Of a stretch of 64,000 nucleotides of DNA, positions 36,890-49,019 are shown piece by piece. The stretch is from positions 77,492 to 141,491 of the forward strand of contig KN834858.1 of assembly GCA_000827265.1 (NCBI GenBank), given 5' to 3'. The notes below the pieces were generated by a model that saw only the letters and a program-made list of their open reading frames with translations, was not told the origin of the DNA and did no database searches. This stretch comes from Collybiopsis luxurians FD-317 M1. Lineage: Eukaryota; Basidiomycota; Agaricomycetes; Agaricales; Omphalotaceae. Numbering within the stretch: the first letter of the stretch is position 1; each line of letters opens with the position of its first letter. A program made the position numbers and the translations under genes.

Positions 36890-37950
36890 TGCATAAACCG
36901 TACCTCAAACAACTTCAAAACTTGAAGTATTTCGACGCGTTGACGCGTTCGCAGGTCACGGGGTGACGCTTTTAACATTTTGGGTTCCTCTTTTCGACTC
37001 CCCACCATGTCGACCTCAAGGGCTCAGTAGCCGCCGGAAGATCCTCAAATTAGCCTGATAAACTGCAGCTGTCGCAGCGCGAACTACAGCCTTGTTTTCT
37101 TCCGGAGAAGGTGCAACAATGGTCGGAGAGATGACCGATACGGCTTTGATGCATGATATTGATATCGACGATGCGTGGAATAGCTATAGGTCCACATTAG
37201 ACTGCATATCGACTCCGCAGAGGCAAGCTCATTTTTGTTTAATTTGATTGTCCTAATTCTCATACTGATGGAGTTTTCAAACTTCTCTTTATCAGATCCA
37301 CGACCAAACCGAAACCTCGATATCAACCCAAGCCACGGTGGCATCCGAATCGGTCTAGCTACGGAAAAGACTCGCCTTGTGTCTATAGCTAGTAGCTCTG
37401 TTCAAGAAGATCTTGACTGAGCGATACGAAGGGTGCGCGAGGGCGAGGGGGAGCTTGCTGGGTTGGAGCACATCAAGAATCTCACCTATTGTTAGGGCAA
37501 GCGTTGTTGGGCCTGTGTGAGTGCCTGCGTTGTTCCTAAATTTTTCTTTCTTTGACTGTGTGGGTTTTGTGATTTATTGATGCTGCTTTCACAGGGATCG
37601 TTTTTTCAAGTACGTTGCTGGGACTCAGATACAGACTAAGGGCATTGGATCCGATTCCGTTGAGCGTGAGACGGAGAAGGAGCGATGGATATCCATAAGT
37701 ACAACGTGAGTTTTCTCCTCTGGTATTTCGTTTTTGTGTATCCCAACATTCGCTGGATTCTTTATATCTTTCTCTCTTCGTCGGGGTACGCGTTGCTTCC
37801 TCGCATGTCTTTCTTTTTATCCGTTCCCCCGAAAGCTAAGTTTTCCCAGTGCTCTTGGAGAATCGCAAGTCGCACGAGCTGAAGTACTGACCGATGACCT
37901 TCTCCTTATCGTCACGCGAAAGCCGGAGCTTTCTTCAAGCGGAGCAAAGG
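36890..37950 (+). pseudogene. Degenerate duplicated segment, copy B
   Basis: Diverged copy of 35080-35790 with an extra internal part (about 37040-37600) that includes the frame HDQTETSISTQATVASES. Putative splice signals such as ACAACGTGAGTTTT occur at matching places in both copies, so the ancestor was an intron-containing gene. Both copies lack a continuous frame. Confidence 0.5.
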
Positions 37951-38647
37951 GAACTATATCGTGTAGTTTAACCCGTGTTCCTTGTTCCTATGATTTCCAC
38001 TGCCCGCATCTTGCGTGTTATAGGCACGGAAACAACATGCTGAATTCGTCGCTCACTACCAGGATAGGTATTAGAAGGCCTGCGGCTGGATATGTAGCTC
38101 TTGGGTGAGAAAGGAATGAATGTCTGGCTCCGCTGCCTCCTGGTAATAGTCACTTTGCGCCCCCCTCAACCTCCTCAATATTTCGCTACTCCCGGTGTGG
38201 GATTTGCAAGGCAGCTTGCTGCGTAATACCTGGGAGTTCCTTTATCGATTTTTGCCCTAGGAGGGAAGCTAAACGGCCCAGGCTGATCCTTAATGTACAG
38301 AAAAGATTGCTCAGACTGATGTAGTGATAACAATGCTATGTAAGCGTTGTCAATACATCAAAAATGTTCACAAAAGCACCTTGGTTCAGAAGTATTGCCA
38401 AGCTCAGAATCCCGGCTGCCTAGCCGAACTAACACTAAGCCAAGCCGAACTGAGCTAGGGCGCACGAAACACAAATACTACTTATATCTGATCATCTATC
38501 GAACTTCAAGTTGAGACATCAGATTATATGCAGTAGCAGCCAATAGACAGGACCATAAAAACTTCAAATACCTTTCCCTCACTCAGTCGCCTTTCATCAA
38601 ATCCTGCTCACGACCAAGAATTAACTTCTAGAGACAGATTTTCTGCG

Positions 38648-39835
38648 ATGGCGTAAGTTCCACGGATGACATTTGTGCTCGGAATGATGCTAATTGCAGT
38701 TCTCGTTCATTCGAGTGTAGCTCCCATGTATTTGTCACGAAAGATTTAGCGAACCTCCTCGGACTTTCAACTTCAACCAACCTACCTAACACCAAGTCTT
38801 CCTCATTACCCTTATCAGATTCTGCTTTCAGCGCCTCAAGTACTAACGGGCCTGCTACTAGTAGGCCCACCTCAAGCAAATCATTTTCGAACACTGGCAC
38901 TGATTCCTCGAGTGCCAGCTTCTCTGCGGATACCACGGGCTCCCAGTTCGTCTCATTGTTGTTTCTGGTAGTAAAAGACTTATTATACATGAAGGACCTC
39001 ATCCTCCGCTAGACCTCTCGGTGTTTCTAGCTCCCCGGGAGGGACACCAAGTTTGTCAGACATTCCTAGGTAGCTGTGCCCAAAATTGTCTCTTGTCCCT
39101 CTCTTACATTTTCGTCGTCGGCTTTTTTTGGTTTGTGAAATGTTTTCATACAGTTCAATGCAGTCATTTGCGACACAGTCTTCCGCATCACATTCACTTT
39201 CGGCACAGTCTTCCACATCACTTTCAATTCTAACACAGACATCTACTTCACAATCATCTATGCAATTATCATTTACTACTTCCCAGTCGTCAGGCCCTCT
39301 TGCCACCCAGCTATTCAATGGTACACATTCATCCTTCCCTTCGCAATCGCCTTCAGGGACGGTTTCTCACCGCAAGTCTACATCTACAGCGGTTATCGCT
39401 GGCAGTGTTGTGGGCTCGGTCGCTGCATTCATTATCTTCACGCTCGGCGTCCTCTTTTTTCTTCGTCGCCGTCGAACTCCCTCAGTTCTGAAACGTCCGA
39501 ATCGAAGTCAGCCAGAACCATACAATGCTGAGCGCCAGCACCCTGAAGGCATTGAAGAATGGAATGCCGAAAAGACTTTTGCTTTGAGTTCTGGAACTCG
39601 GTCGTTCCGGGTCGAACCCACCGCTTCCAGTACTAGCAGCCCAGTGTCCGGGTCCAACAACACCAGTGTCGACAATACCTGAAGTATCGAACCAACCGAA
39701 AGTGAGTTGATGTCCATGCGCCAGGCAGTCGCCCAGGTCATATTCGATGCCCAGCGACTCCAGGCCCAGATAGAAGGTGATGAAACTTCAACCATAGCGT
39801 CCGAGGCACCTCCTCCGACATATGTGTCTGGATAA
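38648..39835 (+). pseudogene. PY-TM family member 7, truncated by a nonsense codon before the coiled coil
   Basis: Exons 38648-38652, 38700-38727, 38797-38945, 39013-39069 and 39154-39682 give 255 aa ending at TGA 39680-39682. The paralogue at 40265-41424 has AGA at the matching codon. The downstream 51 codons remain readable in the same frame: coiled coil (SELMSMRQAVAQVIFDAQRLQ) and EAPPPTYVSG, with stop at 39833-39835. The ectodomain is Ser/Gln-rich (SQSSTSQS-like), the TM is VIAGSVVGSVAAFIIFTLGVLFFL and RRRRTP follows. A truncated protein could still reach the membrane but would lack the coiled coil and PPxY. A hydrophobic alternative N-terminus (MTFVLGMMLIAVLVHSSVA) starts at 38666. Confidence 0.8.
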
Positions 39836-40264
39836 TAGTTACATCTTTACTTTCCAAAATTTGGTGGCCAAAATGACGAAGTCTTTGTATACCGACATTT
39901 TCGGTTGCAACTCTGGGACATTTATCGACTCTGAACAGATTGGGAACCGACTACCGTAGGGGCTCGCGGGGATTTGAGATGATCATGTCTGATGCCCCTT
40001 AGCCATATCTGACCATCTATCAAGTGCGGGAAGCTGTTGCATTTATCTATCTATTGAAGTTGAAGTTGAAACATCAGAATATGGCGAGCAGAACACCAAT
40101 AAGCAGGGTGAAAATATAATATTGGATCGAATGGAAGTGGGTGTGCAATACAATAAAAACTCTAAACGCCTTTCCCCAACTCAGTCGCTCCTCATCGGAT
40201 CCTGCTGCCACCTAGAAGTCTTGGGAAGCTACACAAAAGTAGCTTCTGGAGACATATTTCCGCG

Positions 40265-41424
40265 ATGCCGTGAGTGCCAGAGATGTCATTCGTGTTTAGA
40301 GCGTTGCTAATTGCAGTTCTTGTTCATTCGAGTTCAGCACGCATGTATATGTTGCGAAAGATAACATCCCCCTTTTACCTTCACTTTCCCTACCTGGTAT
40401 TCCCGTCGAGTCTTCCATTTTGTCCTCATCAACCTCTGCCCTCGGCACCTCAAGTATCATCGGAACTGATGCTCTGACCACCTCAGGCGAATCATCTTCG
40501 AGCGCTGGCACTGATCCCTCGAGTACAAGCTCTTCTGTGGGTACCACGGGGTCCCAGTTCGTCTCATTGTTCTTTTTGTCAGTCAAGTAAATCATCTATA
40601 TTTACAGGCCTTCTTCGGTCACTACACCTCTTGACGTTTCTAGCTCCCCGGAGGGGACACCAAGTTCATCAGAAACCTCTAGGTGACTGTGCCCACAATT
40701 GTTTCTAATCCCTTTCTTATATCTTTCTCGTCCGTATTTTCTGATTCACGAAATGTTCTCATACAGTTCGGCGCAGTCATTTAGTACGGCACAGTCTTTC
40801 ACATCACTTTCACTTTTGGCACAGTCATTTTCTTCACAATCGTCTACACAATCATCATCGGCTACTTCCCAGTCATCAGGTCTTCCGGCCACGCTGCCAT
40901 TTACTCGTACACATTCATCCTTCCCTTCACAATCATCTTCAGGGACAGTTTCTCTTCAAAATCACCATAAGTCCACATCTACAGCGGTTATAGCTGGCAG
41001 CGTTGTGGGCTCAGTTGTCGTTTTCATTATTTTCACACTCGGCATCTTTTTTTTCCTCCGTCGACGTCGTGCTCGCTCGGCTCTGCATCATCCGAATCGA
41101 AATCGGCCGGAAACATACAATCCTGAGCGCGCGCATCCTGGAGGCACCAAGCATTTGATCGCCGAAAAGTCCTCTCCTGCCAATGGTTTATTTGAAACTC
41201 AACCGTCCCTAATCGGACCCAACTCTACTAGCAGCGCAGTAGGCGGGACTACCAACGTCGACGATACCAGAAGTGTCGAGCCAATTGAAAGTGAATTGGC
41301 AGCTATGCGTCGAGCAGTTGCCCAGGTCATACTCGAAGTCCAGCAACTTCAGGCTCAGATACAAGGTGATGAAACTTTAACCATCACGTCCGAGGCACCT
41401 CCTCCGACATATGTATCTGGATAA
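40265..41424 (+). CDS. PY-TM family member 8, C-terminal PPTY
   Basis: Exons 40265-40269, 40317-40344, 40411-40556, 40608-40682 and 40767-41424 give 303 aa in frame. A second start at 40283 reads a signal-peptide-like sequence (MSFVFRALLIAVLVHSSSA); its codons differ from the copy at 38666 mostly by conservative or synonymous changes, so it may be the real start, joined to an acceptor near 40454. The Ser/Gln-rich ectodomain leads to a TM with GxxxG (VIAGSVVGSVVVFIIFTLGI), then FFFLRRRRAR. The tail has a coiled coil (SELAAMRRAVAQVILEVQQLQ) and EAPPPTYVSG. This is the intact counterpart of member 7, 1.6 kb upstream. Confidence 0.8.
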
Positions 41425-42253
41425 TAGTTACATCTTTACTTGGGTTGATTTTTAGATCTGTGTGATCTACATGAGTAATTGTTGGCAACACAATTTATCA
41501 GATGATGACGAGGTCAAGACTAGGTTTCGAATCGACTCGTATGTCTGGCTGCTGGCAAGGTGTGTGCAATGAGTGCAAAATAAAAAAGGCCAGCCTTCCT
41601 ACGAATCTGTCGTAAGTAACTATGGTAGCTGCAACCATTCCTGCACTGAGATTTGTGGGAGATGTGTCAAGTTTTAACATCATTTACCATATAGCATAAA
41701 TAGATTCGAAACAGATTGTGAAAGAATTGATCATTTTCACGATTTCGCTTGTTAGTCAAGTTCCCAGACAAAAGTTCAAACGATTTTATGATTTTTCTTC
41801 AATTATCACTCTGACTCTGAGGAATTCAAATAAGGTGTACAGCGTAAGTGTAACTGGGCTGATCATGCAAACAAACCCAAACTGGCCAACCCTAACCCTA
41901 GATTGGCTGTGCGCGCCTAAACCCTTGGCTGCGTTCGCAGTCTCGTCATCGACGACCACAACTTGCTCTTCTACTCCCATCTTACGCGCTCCATTTCGAT
42001 TCGTGCATTCCGCGATTCGATATTCTATCCGAACAGCGACCTTTAACTCGGGGAATTACTAACCAGTTGCTGAGCAGTACGTGTCCGAATTTATTATTTT
42101 TTTCCCGTTGCCAGAATACTTAAATTGAGGTTTACCGGGCTTGAAAAGCTCTCACAGGTTGATATCTGTGTGTCAGTAACGAAATATCTTACTATCTGTG
42201 TTTATCTCTAGCCGAAATCGAATTGTGTACACGCGAAATAATCGATTGAAACT
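41425..42253. other. Intergenic, upstream of HSE1
   Basis: No gene is supported. The part next to 42254 is the likely promoter and leader of HSE1. A frame at 41718-42062 has no recognised domain and overlaps a short repeat also found near 36826. Confidence 0.4.
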
Positions 42254-45200
42254 ATGTCTGGCATGTTTGGCGGAGGTTCTAGCAATGCCTACGATGATAT
42301 CGTCGGTGAGCTTGTTAACGATGTTCGGAGAGGGTTTTCCGATGGACTGATTCACCGGCGACCTTGGCAGCTAAAACGACGGACGAAAATTTGACCTCTG
42401 AAAACTGGGAGCTTATTCTTAATTTGTGCGATAAAGTGAACGATGAAGGAGCTGAAGGGTAAGCCGTTGACCACCGTCCGACTGTTTCTAGCTCATCTTG
42501 TCCAAAATCAGCGCCCGCTCCGTCGTCGCCTCCCTCCTCAAACGGCTTTCGCATCGGAACCCCAACGTTCAACTATACACGCTCTCCCTTGCAGATGCAC
42601 TTTCCAAAAACTGTGGCATGGCCATCAATAAAGAAATCGCCTCTCGCGCGTTCACAGCCGGACTAGAAAAGCTCGTCGTGGACCGCAACTCCCACGACAA
42701 GGTCCGAAAACGTACGCTGGCCTTGATCGCAGAGTGGACTGCAGAGTGGGAGAACCAGGAAGAGTTGGGGATTATGGAGGAATGCTATAATTCCTTAAAG
42801 GCGAAGAGTACGTTGTCTATCACCCTCTACTTTTGGATTTACTTCAATATCAATTCTAATCATTGGATCCTTTTTTTTCATTTTGGATTAGATTATAAAT
42901 TCGAAACACTAAATGAACCACCCCCGCCTGCGGTAGATGATGAGATCAGGAGGAGGGAAGAGGAAGAGCTTCAACGTGTGCTTGAGATGAGTATGCAGGA
43001 CCGAGGTGGATATAACGCTTTTTCCTGGGACCAATCATCCGGTGGAGCTGGGTCATCTGCTGCCAATCCTACTACCACTTCCAACAACGGATACGTCCCT
43101 TCCGCAAATGCGACCGCAGCGTCCGCTTATGCCCGATCACCTTCACCTAAAGCCACTACGACCGCGACGACCACTCCTACTACTGGTGGTATCACGTCGA
43201 GTATGGGATCCATGTCCATATCCGGTACAGGTAGTACGACCTCTCTGACCTCCTCTACCGGTTCGACTGCAAGCAAACACCTATCCAACCGCGTTCGCGC
43301 TCTTCATCCCTTCACCCCTACTGAACCCGGCGAACTAGCGTTCAACGCAGGGGATATCATCACTGTCGTCGATCGTGGATACAAAGACTGGTGGAGGGGA
43401 CAGTTGAGAGGGCGGACGGGGATATTTCCGGTTAATTATGTCGAAGTGTTACCTCCTCCGGATGAGGAGGAGTTGGCGAAAGAAAGTAAGGAAGAGGCGA
43501 GGGTGTTTGCGGAAGCTGCGAATGTGGAGAGACTTTTGGAGATGCTGCGGGAGATGGAGAGGGTGCAGAGTGGGTACGTGCAGAGTCAGCAGGGGGGTGG
43601 AGGAACATCTGCTGCCCCACCGAGATTGGCGGATAACGATGAGCTGCAGGAGCTGTATCGGTCTTGTATGGCGCTGAGACCCAAGATTGTAAAGTTGATC
43701 GAAAAGTATAGTCAGAAGAGGGCGGATTTGGTCAGTATGAATGAGACGTTTGTTAGGGCGAGGGGGATATTTGAGAGGTTGATGGAGGAGAGTTTGGCGA
43801 GTTATGGAGCGGGGATGGGGTACCCTGGGGCCGCACAGCCGGGGTATGGTGGGTATGGTGGAGGAGGCCCGACGCCGGCGCCGTATGGAGGTGTACCGGG
43901 AGGAGGGGGAGGGTATTTCCCTACTCCTGCGACTGGTCCTGCGGGTTATCCAGGTGCTTATCCACAGCAGCCGTATCCTGGTCCGCAGCAGGGATCGTCG
44001 CCTACACCGGCTCCACAGATGCCCGGACAAGCGTTGCCTGCGTATGGGCAGCAACAGGGACCGCATGGACAAGGGCAAGGACAAGGCCAGGGTGGATATG
44101 GTCCTCAAGCTCAGGCCCAGGCTCAGCAGGGAGCTTATCCGTATGGAGCTCAACAGCAGCCTGTACAGCAGCAGCAGCCGCAACAGCAGGTGTATCAGGG
44201 TCAGCCTAATGTACAGTCGTCATCTGTTCCTAGTTCTGGATCTTCAACTGTCCAGCCCCAACCCCAACCTCAACCCCAACCTCAGCCCCAACCTCAGCCT
44301 CAAACTCAGCCGCAGTCGCAGTCGCAGTCGCAGGTCCCGCCATCTTCCTCTTCCACCGCCGCCGCTGCACAGACGACGCCAATCTCCGGCCTTCCACCGT
44401 ACATCTATGATCCCAAAGCCACCTATGCAGATCCGAATGTGCAGCTGTGGGCACAGTATTATGCAGCGGGTGGTACGGACCCGACGGGGTCTGTGTATTT
44501 TGTTAGCGTTCCTGGGGTTAAGGAGGCCAACCAAGGTCAGGCGCAGGCTCAGGCAGGGGCAGGAGCGGGAGCGGGAGCGGGCGTGGGTATGGGTGTGGGT
44601 GCTGGTGCTGGGGAGCAAGGACAAGAACAACAAGGACTGCAGCAGCAGCATCAACAGCAACATCAGTCCCCCACGCGATCTTCGTTTGAAGCACAAGGCC
44701 AAAGTCATCAGGCTCAACCTCAGCCTCAAGCGAATCTAAACCAGAATCCGAATGCGAACCCGAGTCCTTATGGCTACAGTAGTACTGGTAACACCAACAC
44801 AGGTAGTTCGTCGAGCTTACCTTATCCCGGTTCTATGACCGGTTCTACGACTGCGACCATGGCGGCGGGCTCTCTTCCGGGGTATAGTTCAGGGAACGGA
44901 AGCGCCAATTTGAGTCACCATCAGAGTTATGGCCACGCCCCGAGTGTGAGTGGGAGCTACGCTCCGAGTGCCAGCGGGAGTCGATCGTCGACGATGGATA
45001 GTATTGGGAGTATCGGGAGTATTGGGAGTAGTACGGAGACTGCAGCTAGTCTTCCGAATCCATATGGGAATGGGATTGTGGAGAATGGGCCGCTGCCTTA
45101 TCCCGGGGAAACTTCGTATTCGAATACGCATCCCAATGCTGGAGGTGTAGGTTCAGGAGTCGTGTATGGTTCCGGACAAGGAACTGGCTCGTCCCCGCAT

Positions 45201-45566
45201 TCACCGAATTCCCCGCACTCTCCGCATTCCCCACACTCGCCTCATCATTCGATTCCCACCCAGGGAATGCATCCGCAACCGCAAGCTCAATTTGTATATC
45301 CGGGTGGAGTGACACTGAGCGATGGACCAGCCCCGTCGTCGTCTTCTAGCTCATCTCTTCCGATGAACACGATGACCGCGGCGTTTAACAACTCGTCGTC
45401 GTCTTTACCTTCTGCGACGACGACGACGTTGGCGCCTCAGAATCCGGCGGGTGGAATTGGTGGGTCGCCGGCGATATCGAATTCGACGCCGTCGTGGGTT
45501 TTACCGAAGATGAATGCAAGTCCGAACCTTAGTTTGGGACAGGGACAGGGTGCGTTTAGGGCGTAG
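42254..45566 (+). CDS. HSE1: HSE1, ESCRT-0 subunit (VHS-UIM-SH3)
   Basis: Introns at 42306-42370, 42459-42511 and 42808-42891 give 1036 aa. The N-terminal VHS domain (about 1-150) is unmistakable: NAYDDIV, KTTDENLTSENWELIL, NPNVQLYTLSLADALSKNCG and EIASRAF. A UIM lies at about 165-180 (EEEELQRVLEMSMQD), with Val where most UIMs have the core Ala. The SH3 domain spans about 277-332 (RALHPFTPTEPGELAFNAGDI, WWRGQL.GRTGIFPVNYVEVL). A helical GAT-like core follows to about 430. The C-terminal 600 residues are low-complexity: (QP)n, GAGAG and SPHSPHSP repeats. HSE1 pairs with Vps27 on endosomes to sort ubiquitinated membrane proteins, and in yeast associates with Rsp5. An ATG three codons downstream (42263) could be the start. 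Confidence 0.93.
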
Positions 45567-46539
45567 TGGGGCGGTTGGGGAAATGAACGGATGGGTGGGT
45601 TAACGGTGAGGCATGTGAGCTAAGGAGGTGAACGAACTGGCTATGGATCTGTTCTAACGAACGAAAGACTTTTCGTTTCTTTTTTTTTTTTCTTTATTTT
45701 CAGATCATTGCCCCAAAGTTGCGCTTGGTTCATCCAGTCACCCAACCACGCCACTCATTCCTTTGTATCGTTTTCTTTTTCTATGTAATTTTGAATCTCA
45801 GTTTTTAGGTAAAATCATCATACCTATGTACATGAATCGTTTGACACTATACCTACCTGCTTAATTTATTCAAGTTGTTTGTTTTTAATTTAATGACGGC
45901 CCCATGGGAGTGACTCAGAATGCGTCATATCCTGGGGTCAAAGCTGGGGATATCTCACTTAATTTGGAATGTAACTACTACTGAACCTCCCCAGCACGAA
46001 TTATTATCCTATCTTATCCTATCCTACCCTGGTCAGTCTGTGTACGAAAGGCCGATCAAGCCTTTTTATCATACTATATGCCTCAAGAGAAATATCAAAG
46101 AGATCTTTTATTTTACTTGCGTAATGCTGTACCTTAGAAATGATGCAGAAAAGTACCCACATCCCAGTCCGGCGAGGAACCTTCAGGAAGAATTGTCACT
46201 AAGATGCCTCTGTCGACCTGGGGTTGGCTTAACAACCTTTAACAAGTTATGTACGCGATGTCCGAAGGGCATTGACGGGCAAAATAACGTAGATCAAAAA
46301 CACAACCAGGATAGTCCCAGTCTGCATGGTAGTGACGCCTCAATTTCAATTATCTGACTAGTTCCCGCTTATTCCTCAGAGCTTGTGCAGGGCAGCACCC
46401 GCAATTCGTCTTTTATTGCGATCACAATCTCGTCAAGGGCATCTCATACAGGCACTATGTATTTATCTGCTCGAAATGAATAAAATAATCCATAAGTTTT
46501 AACAGCCACGATCAAACGAAAGTATTTAGTTAGTACGTA
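45567..46539. other. HSE1 3' flank and intergenic
   Basis: The first few hundred bases are T-rich and probably include the HSE1 3' UTR. A frame at 45920-46357 has no recognised domain. TATCCTATC repeats occur near 46006-46025. Confidence 0.4.
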
Positions 46540-47316
46540 TTACCTGGACGCGTATGTCGGAGGACGTCCATATGATGTTGACCCTCCTTCGAATTCCATC
46601 TGAGACCGAAGCCATTGCACGTGTTCCATTACCTGAGTAATTGCACTTCGCAAGGATGCCAGCTGAGTAGCAACATTCATTCCGTCGGACTGGGGTCTCA
46701 GAGTGGCAAGGGAAGCTCGGAGATCTGATAGATCCGGTCCAACTTCTGACATGAATTCGACCCTGGATAAAGCTAGACTCCGATGACTGTGGGGCGATAC
46801 CGCGACTGGTGAAGGACCCCTTTCTTGGGTAACGGGGACGCTGGCGTTTCTGGAGCTTTGGAGTTGGTCTGTCTGTTCCTGCAGAGCAGGTGGTTCCAAT
46901 TCCATCCAGCGTCCATTAGATGACCGGGCTCGTCGACGGAGAAGCATCACAACCGCCACGGTGGCAATGAGTAGCACGACTGCTGAACCGATTGCAATGC
47001 CAACGATAACGAGTGTGGACAGTGATTTAGAATTTGGGGTAGCAGCTGTCGTGTCTAGGACACTATGTAGAAAGAAAAGCAAAGTCAATCAACTTATAAT
47101 TTGGTCAACACGATCACTAAACATATTAACGAACCTCAAAATTCCTGGGGCTAAAGGCTCTAGAACCGGAGGATGACTACTGCGGTGATCACTTTCAGAA
47201 TCCGAGTCACTTTCGAGAACATCTTGAATCCTACCTGGCTGGCATGATTCCTGTAAAATCACTTCACAAATACAACTCGAGACTGTGGAGTTTAGGTATA
47301 TAAGGAATCCGCCCAC
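46540..47316 (-). CDS. PY-TM family member 9, short ectodomain, C-terminal PPTY
   Basis: One intron (47063-47134) gives 234 aa from ATG 47316-47314, clearly shorter than the usual 300-335. The ectodomain is short and includes an acidic Ser-Asp run (ESDSDSESDH) rather than a long Ser/Thr stalk. The TM segment (VIVGIAIGSAVVLLIATVAVVMLL) keeps GxxxG and is followed by RRRARS. The coiled coil (QLASLRSAITQVMEHVQWLR) leads to GRPPTYASR. It is the most divergent member with an intact PPxY. Confidence 0.75.
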
Positions 47317-48898
47317 GTATTAATAATAGACCACAACGCCGGAGATTTTTAGCATTATATGCAGCGCCAGGACCAAGTGCAGGCTTTCAATCTGAGCTCG
47401 TCGCCATACTGATTTCTCAAGGGTGTGCAACATCTTTGCTGGATGGTAGCAAGGGTTAGTAAATGATCAATGCTTCGGCTTGATAATTGCTTTAATGCCA
47501 CAGTAACTGTATTCTGGAAGGATTCCCGAGCGGCGATGGAATATCGTACCCGAGGCAGCCGTAACGCATAACGGCACATTGGGTGGTTGCCTAAGTTCTC
47601 AGCCGTAACTTGGCCGTAACGCATAATTGTCAGTCGGCTGCCAACTTTCGTCCTTTCGCAAAAGCCATAAAATTTTGAGTTTCTAAGTACTTGATTATTA
47701 AGTATTATTTGTACATCTTCGGTCAAGATAGAACTAATAGCTTGAGCTTGGTAAAGAAGGGGCCCCGTATGTCAAGAGCAAGAAGCTGCGCAAGATAATG
47801 AACCCCAATCTCTAAGGCACCAGGACTAGCGCATGACACAAATTTGCATCTTGTTTGCATCCATGATCCTCATCCTGTGTCCTGATCTTCTTGACAGATT
47901 TGTAGCCCCTTATTCCCTCAAAGGAGACCTAAGTGCTTACTCATGTCTCTTATTGTTTAGTTGAGAAGAAGCGAGCAGAATTTATTTTGAGAATGTTATA
48001 AGAAATCCACGAAACAGAGAGGGGACAAAGAAGGTTCAACAGCTGCATGCACTTGCTTGATGCAAGGCTTAGTGGCGCAATTTGGGGTCCATAACGGACC
48101 ACACTTGTCCTGTCGTCAACTTTGTGCGGTTGCTAAATATAACAGGGTCAAACTGGTTGTTTTCTCTTAGGTACGGTACTCACTCTGACTCAATGGTTGA
48201 ATGAGGTTTTCCCGTATCAGATCTTTCCATTACACTTGTTACACGTACGGACTGTGATGCACAATCCAAAATCTGTCGATTGCTCCAAGATGACGAGAGA
48301 ACTAATAGAAGGAATGTGTACTACGAAGCAACCTGAAAGCATTATACGCTTTTTCCTTGAGTTTTGGATCCACCCATATGTTTATCAGCCATCACTGCCT
48401 TGCCACCACATCGTCTTCAGTACGATGCATTACTTCATCAACATCCTTTCGGGCATGTCATGTTGGAGATGCGTATGTACGGCCAAAGCTGCGCCTAGCC
48501 ACGTGGTAACTTTTCTTCCTATGTTTCTCCTTTGTTTCAACTAATGTTTCGCTGGAGCTCGAGTCAACGGAAGTATTTCTAGATTAGTTATATAGTTTGC
48601 TTTATTACGACCACCTCAGAGTCTTCTGTTATACTCTGAGTGAGCTTACTTTATTCATTTTTAATGTTGTACTGATTTGTATCGGTAGTGATACTTACTG
48701 TACATCATTAGGTATTTAATACTTAGAGTCTTCTGTTATACTCTGAGTGATACTTACTGTACTTCGTTAGCTCTAACATGTCACAATCTCAACTTTTCAT
48801 CTAATAGTTTTCTCTTCTAGTTGCCAAGCTCAAGACTCGAAAACAGAGATTACATCTTGCCGAACTGATTAAAAGTAGGCATTTTGAAAGCAGATTAG
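47317..48898. other. Intergenic, no supported gene
   Basis: Frames at 47355-47726 (minus) and 48197-48544 (plus) have no recognised domain. GCCGTAACGCATAA occurs twice near 47563 and 47611. A longer direct repeat lies at 48617-48770. Confidence 0.4.
48617..48770. repeat. Interspersed direct repeats
   Basis: AGAGTCTTCTGTTATACTCTGAGTGA occurs as an exact 26-bp copy in two places, about 48617 and 48725, and a second motif (GTGATACTTACTGTAC) at about 48687 and 48747. The first motif contains the inverse pair AGAGT and ACTCT. It may be a minisatellite or a remnant of a small element. Confidence 0.6.
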
Positions 48899-48990
48899 CA
48901 TATCTGTTCCATATGCTCACCTACTTCCATATCCGATAAACTACAGCTCAATCGTACAGAGGTTAATGCTGTCTTCGGGGCAACTTCCCA
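48899..48990 (-). pseudogene. Duplicated 3' end of the F-box gene
   Basis: The segment ATCTGTTCC...CTTCCATATCCGA..ACT.AAGCTC..TCGTACAG of the gene's last codons (49029-49115) recurs in diverged form at 48899-48990, about 130 bp downstream of the gene end. It marks a partial tandem duplication of the F-box gene's 3' end. Confidence 0.6.
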
Positions 48991-49019
48991 GTGTTGTTCA
49001 TACCGAACCTCGTCATTGA

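Larger units (their letters stand above)
34674..38647. other. Duplicated degenerate segment and fold-back element, no intact gene
   Basis: This stretch holds two diverged copies of one segment (35080-35790 and 36890-37950) and a fold-back element (36428-36816), described separately. No intact coding region is supported. A short stretch (GCTTGTTAGTCAAGTTCCCAG) recurs at about 36826 and 41751. Confidence 0.5.

Noticed and set aside
43449..44739. Long open frames antisense to and overlapping HSE1
   Set aside because: They arise from the low-complexity Gln/Pro/Gly-rich coding sequence; their products are Arg/Leu-rich with no domain, while the HSE1 frame has VHS, UIM and SH3 domains.
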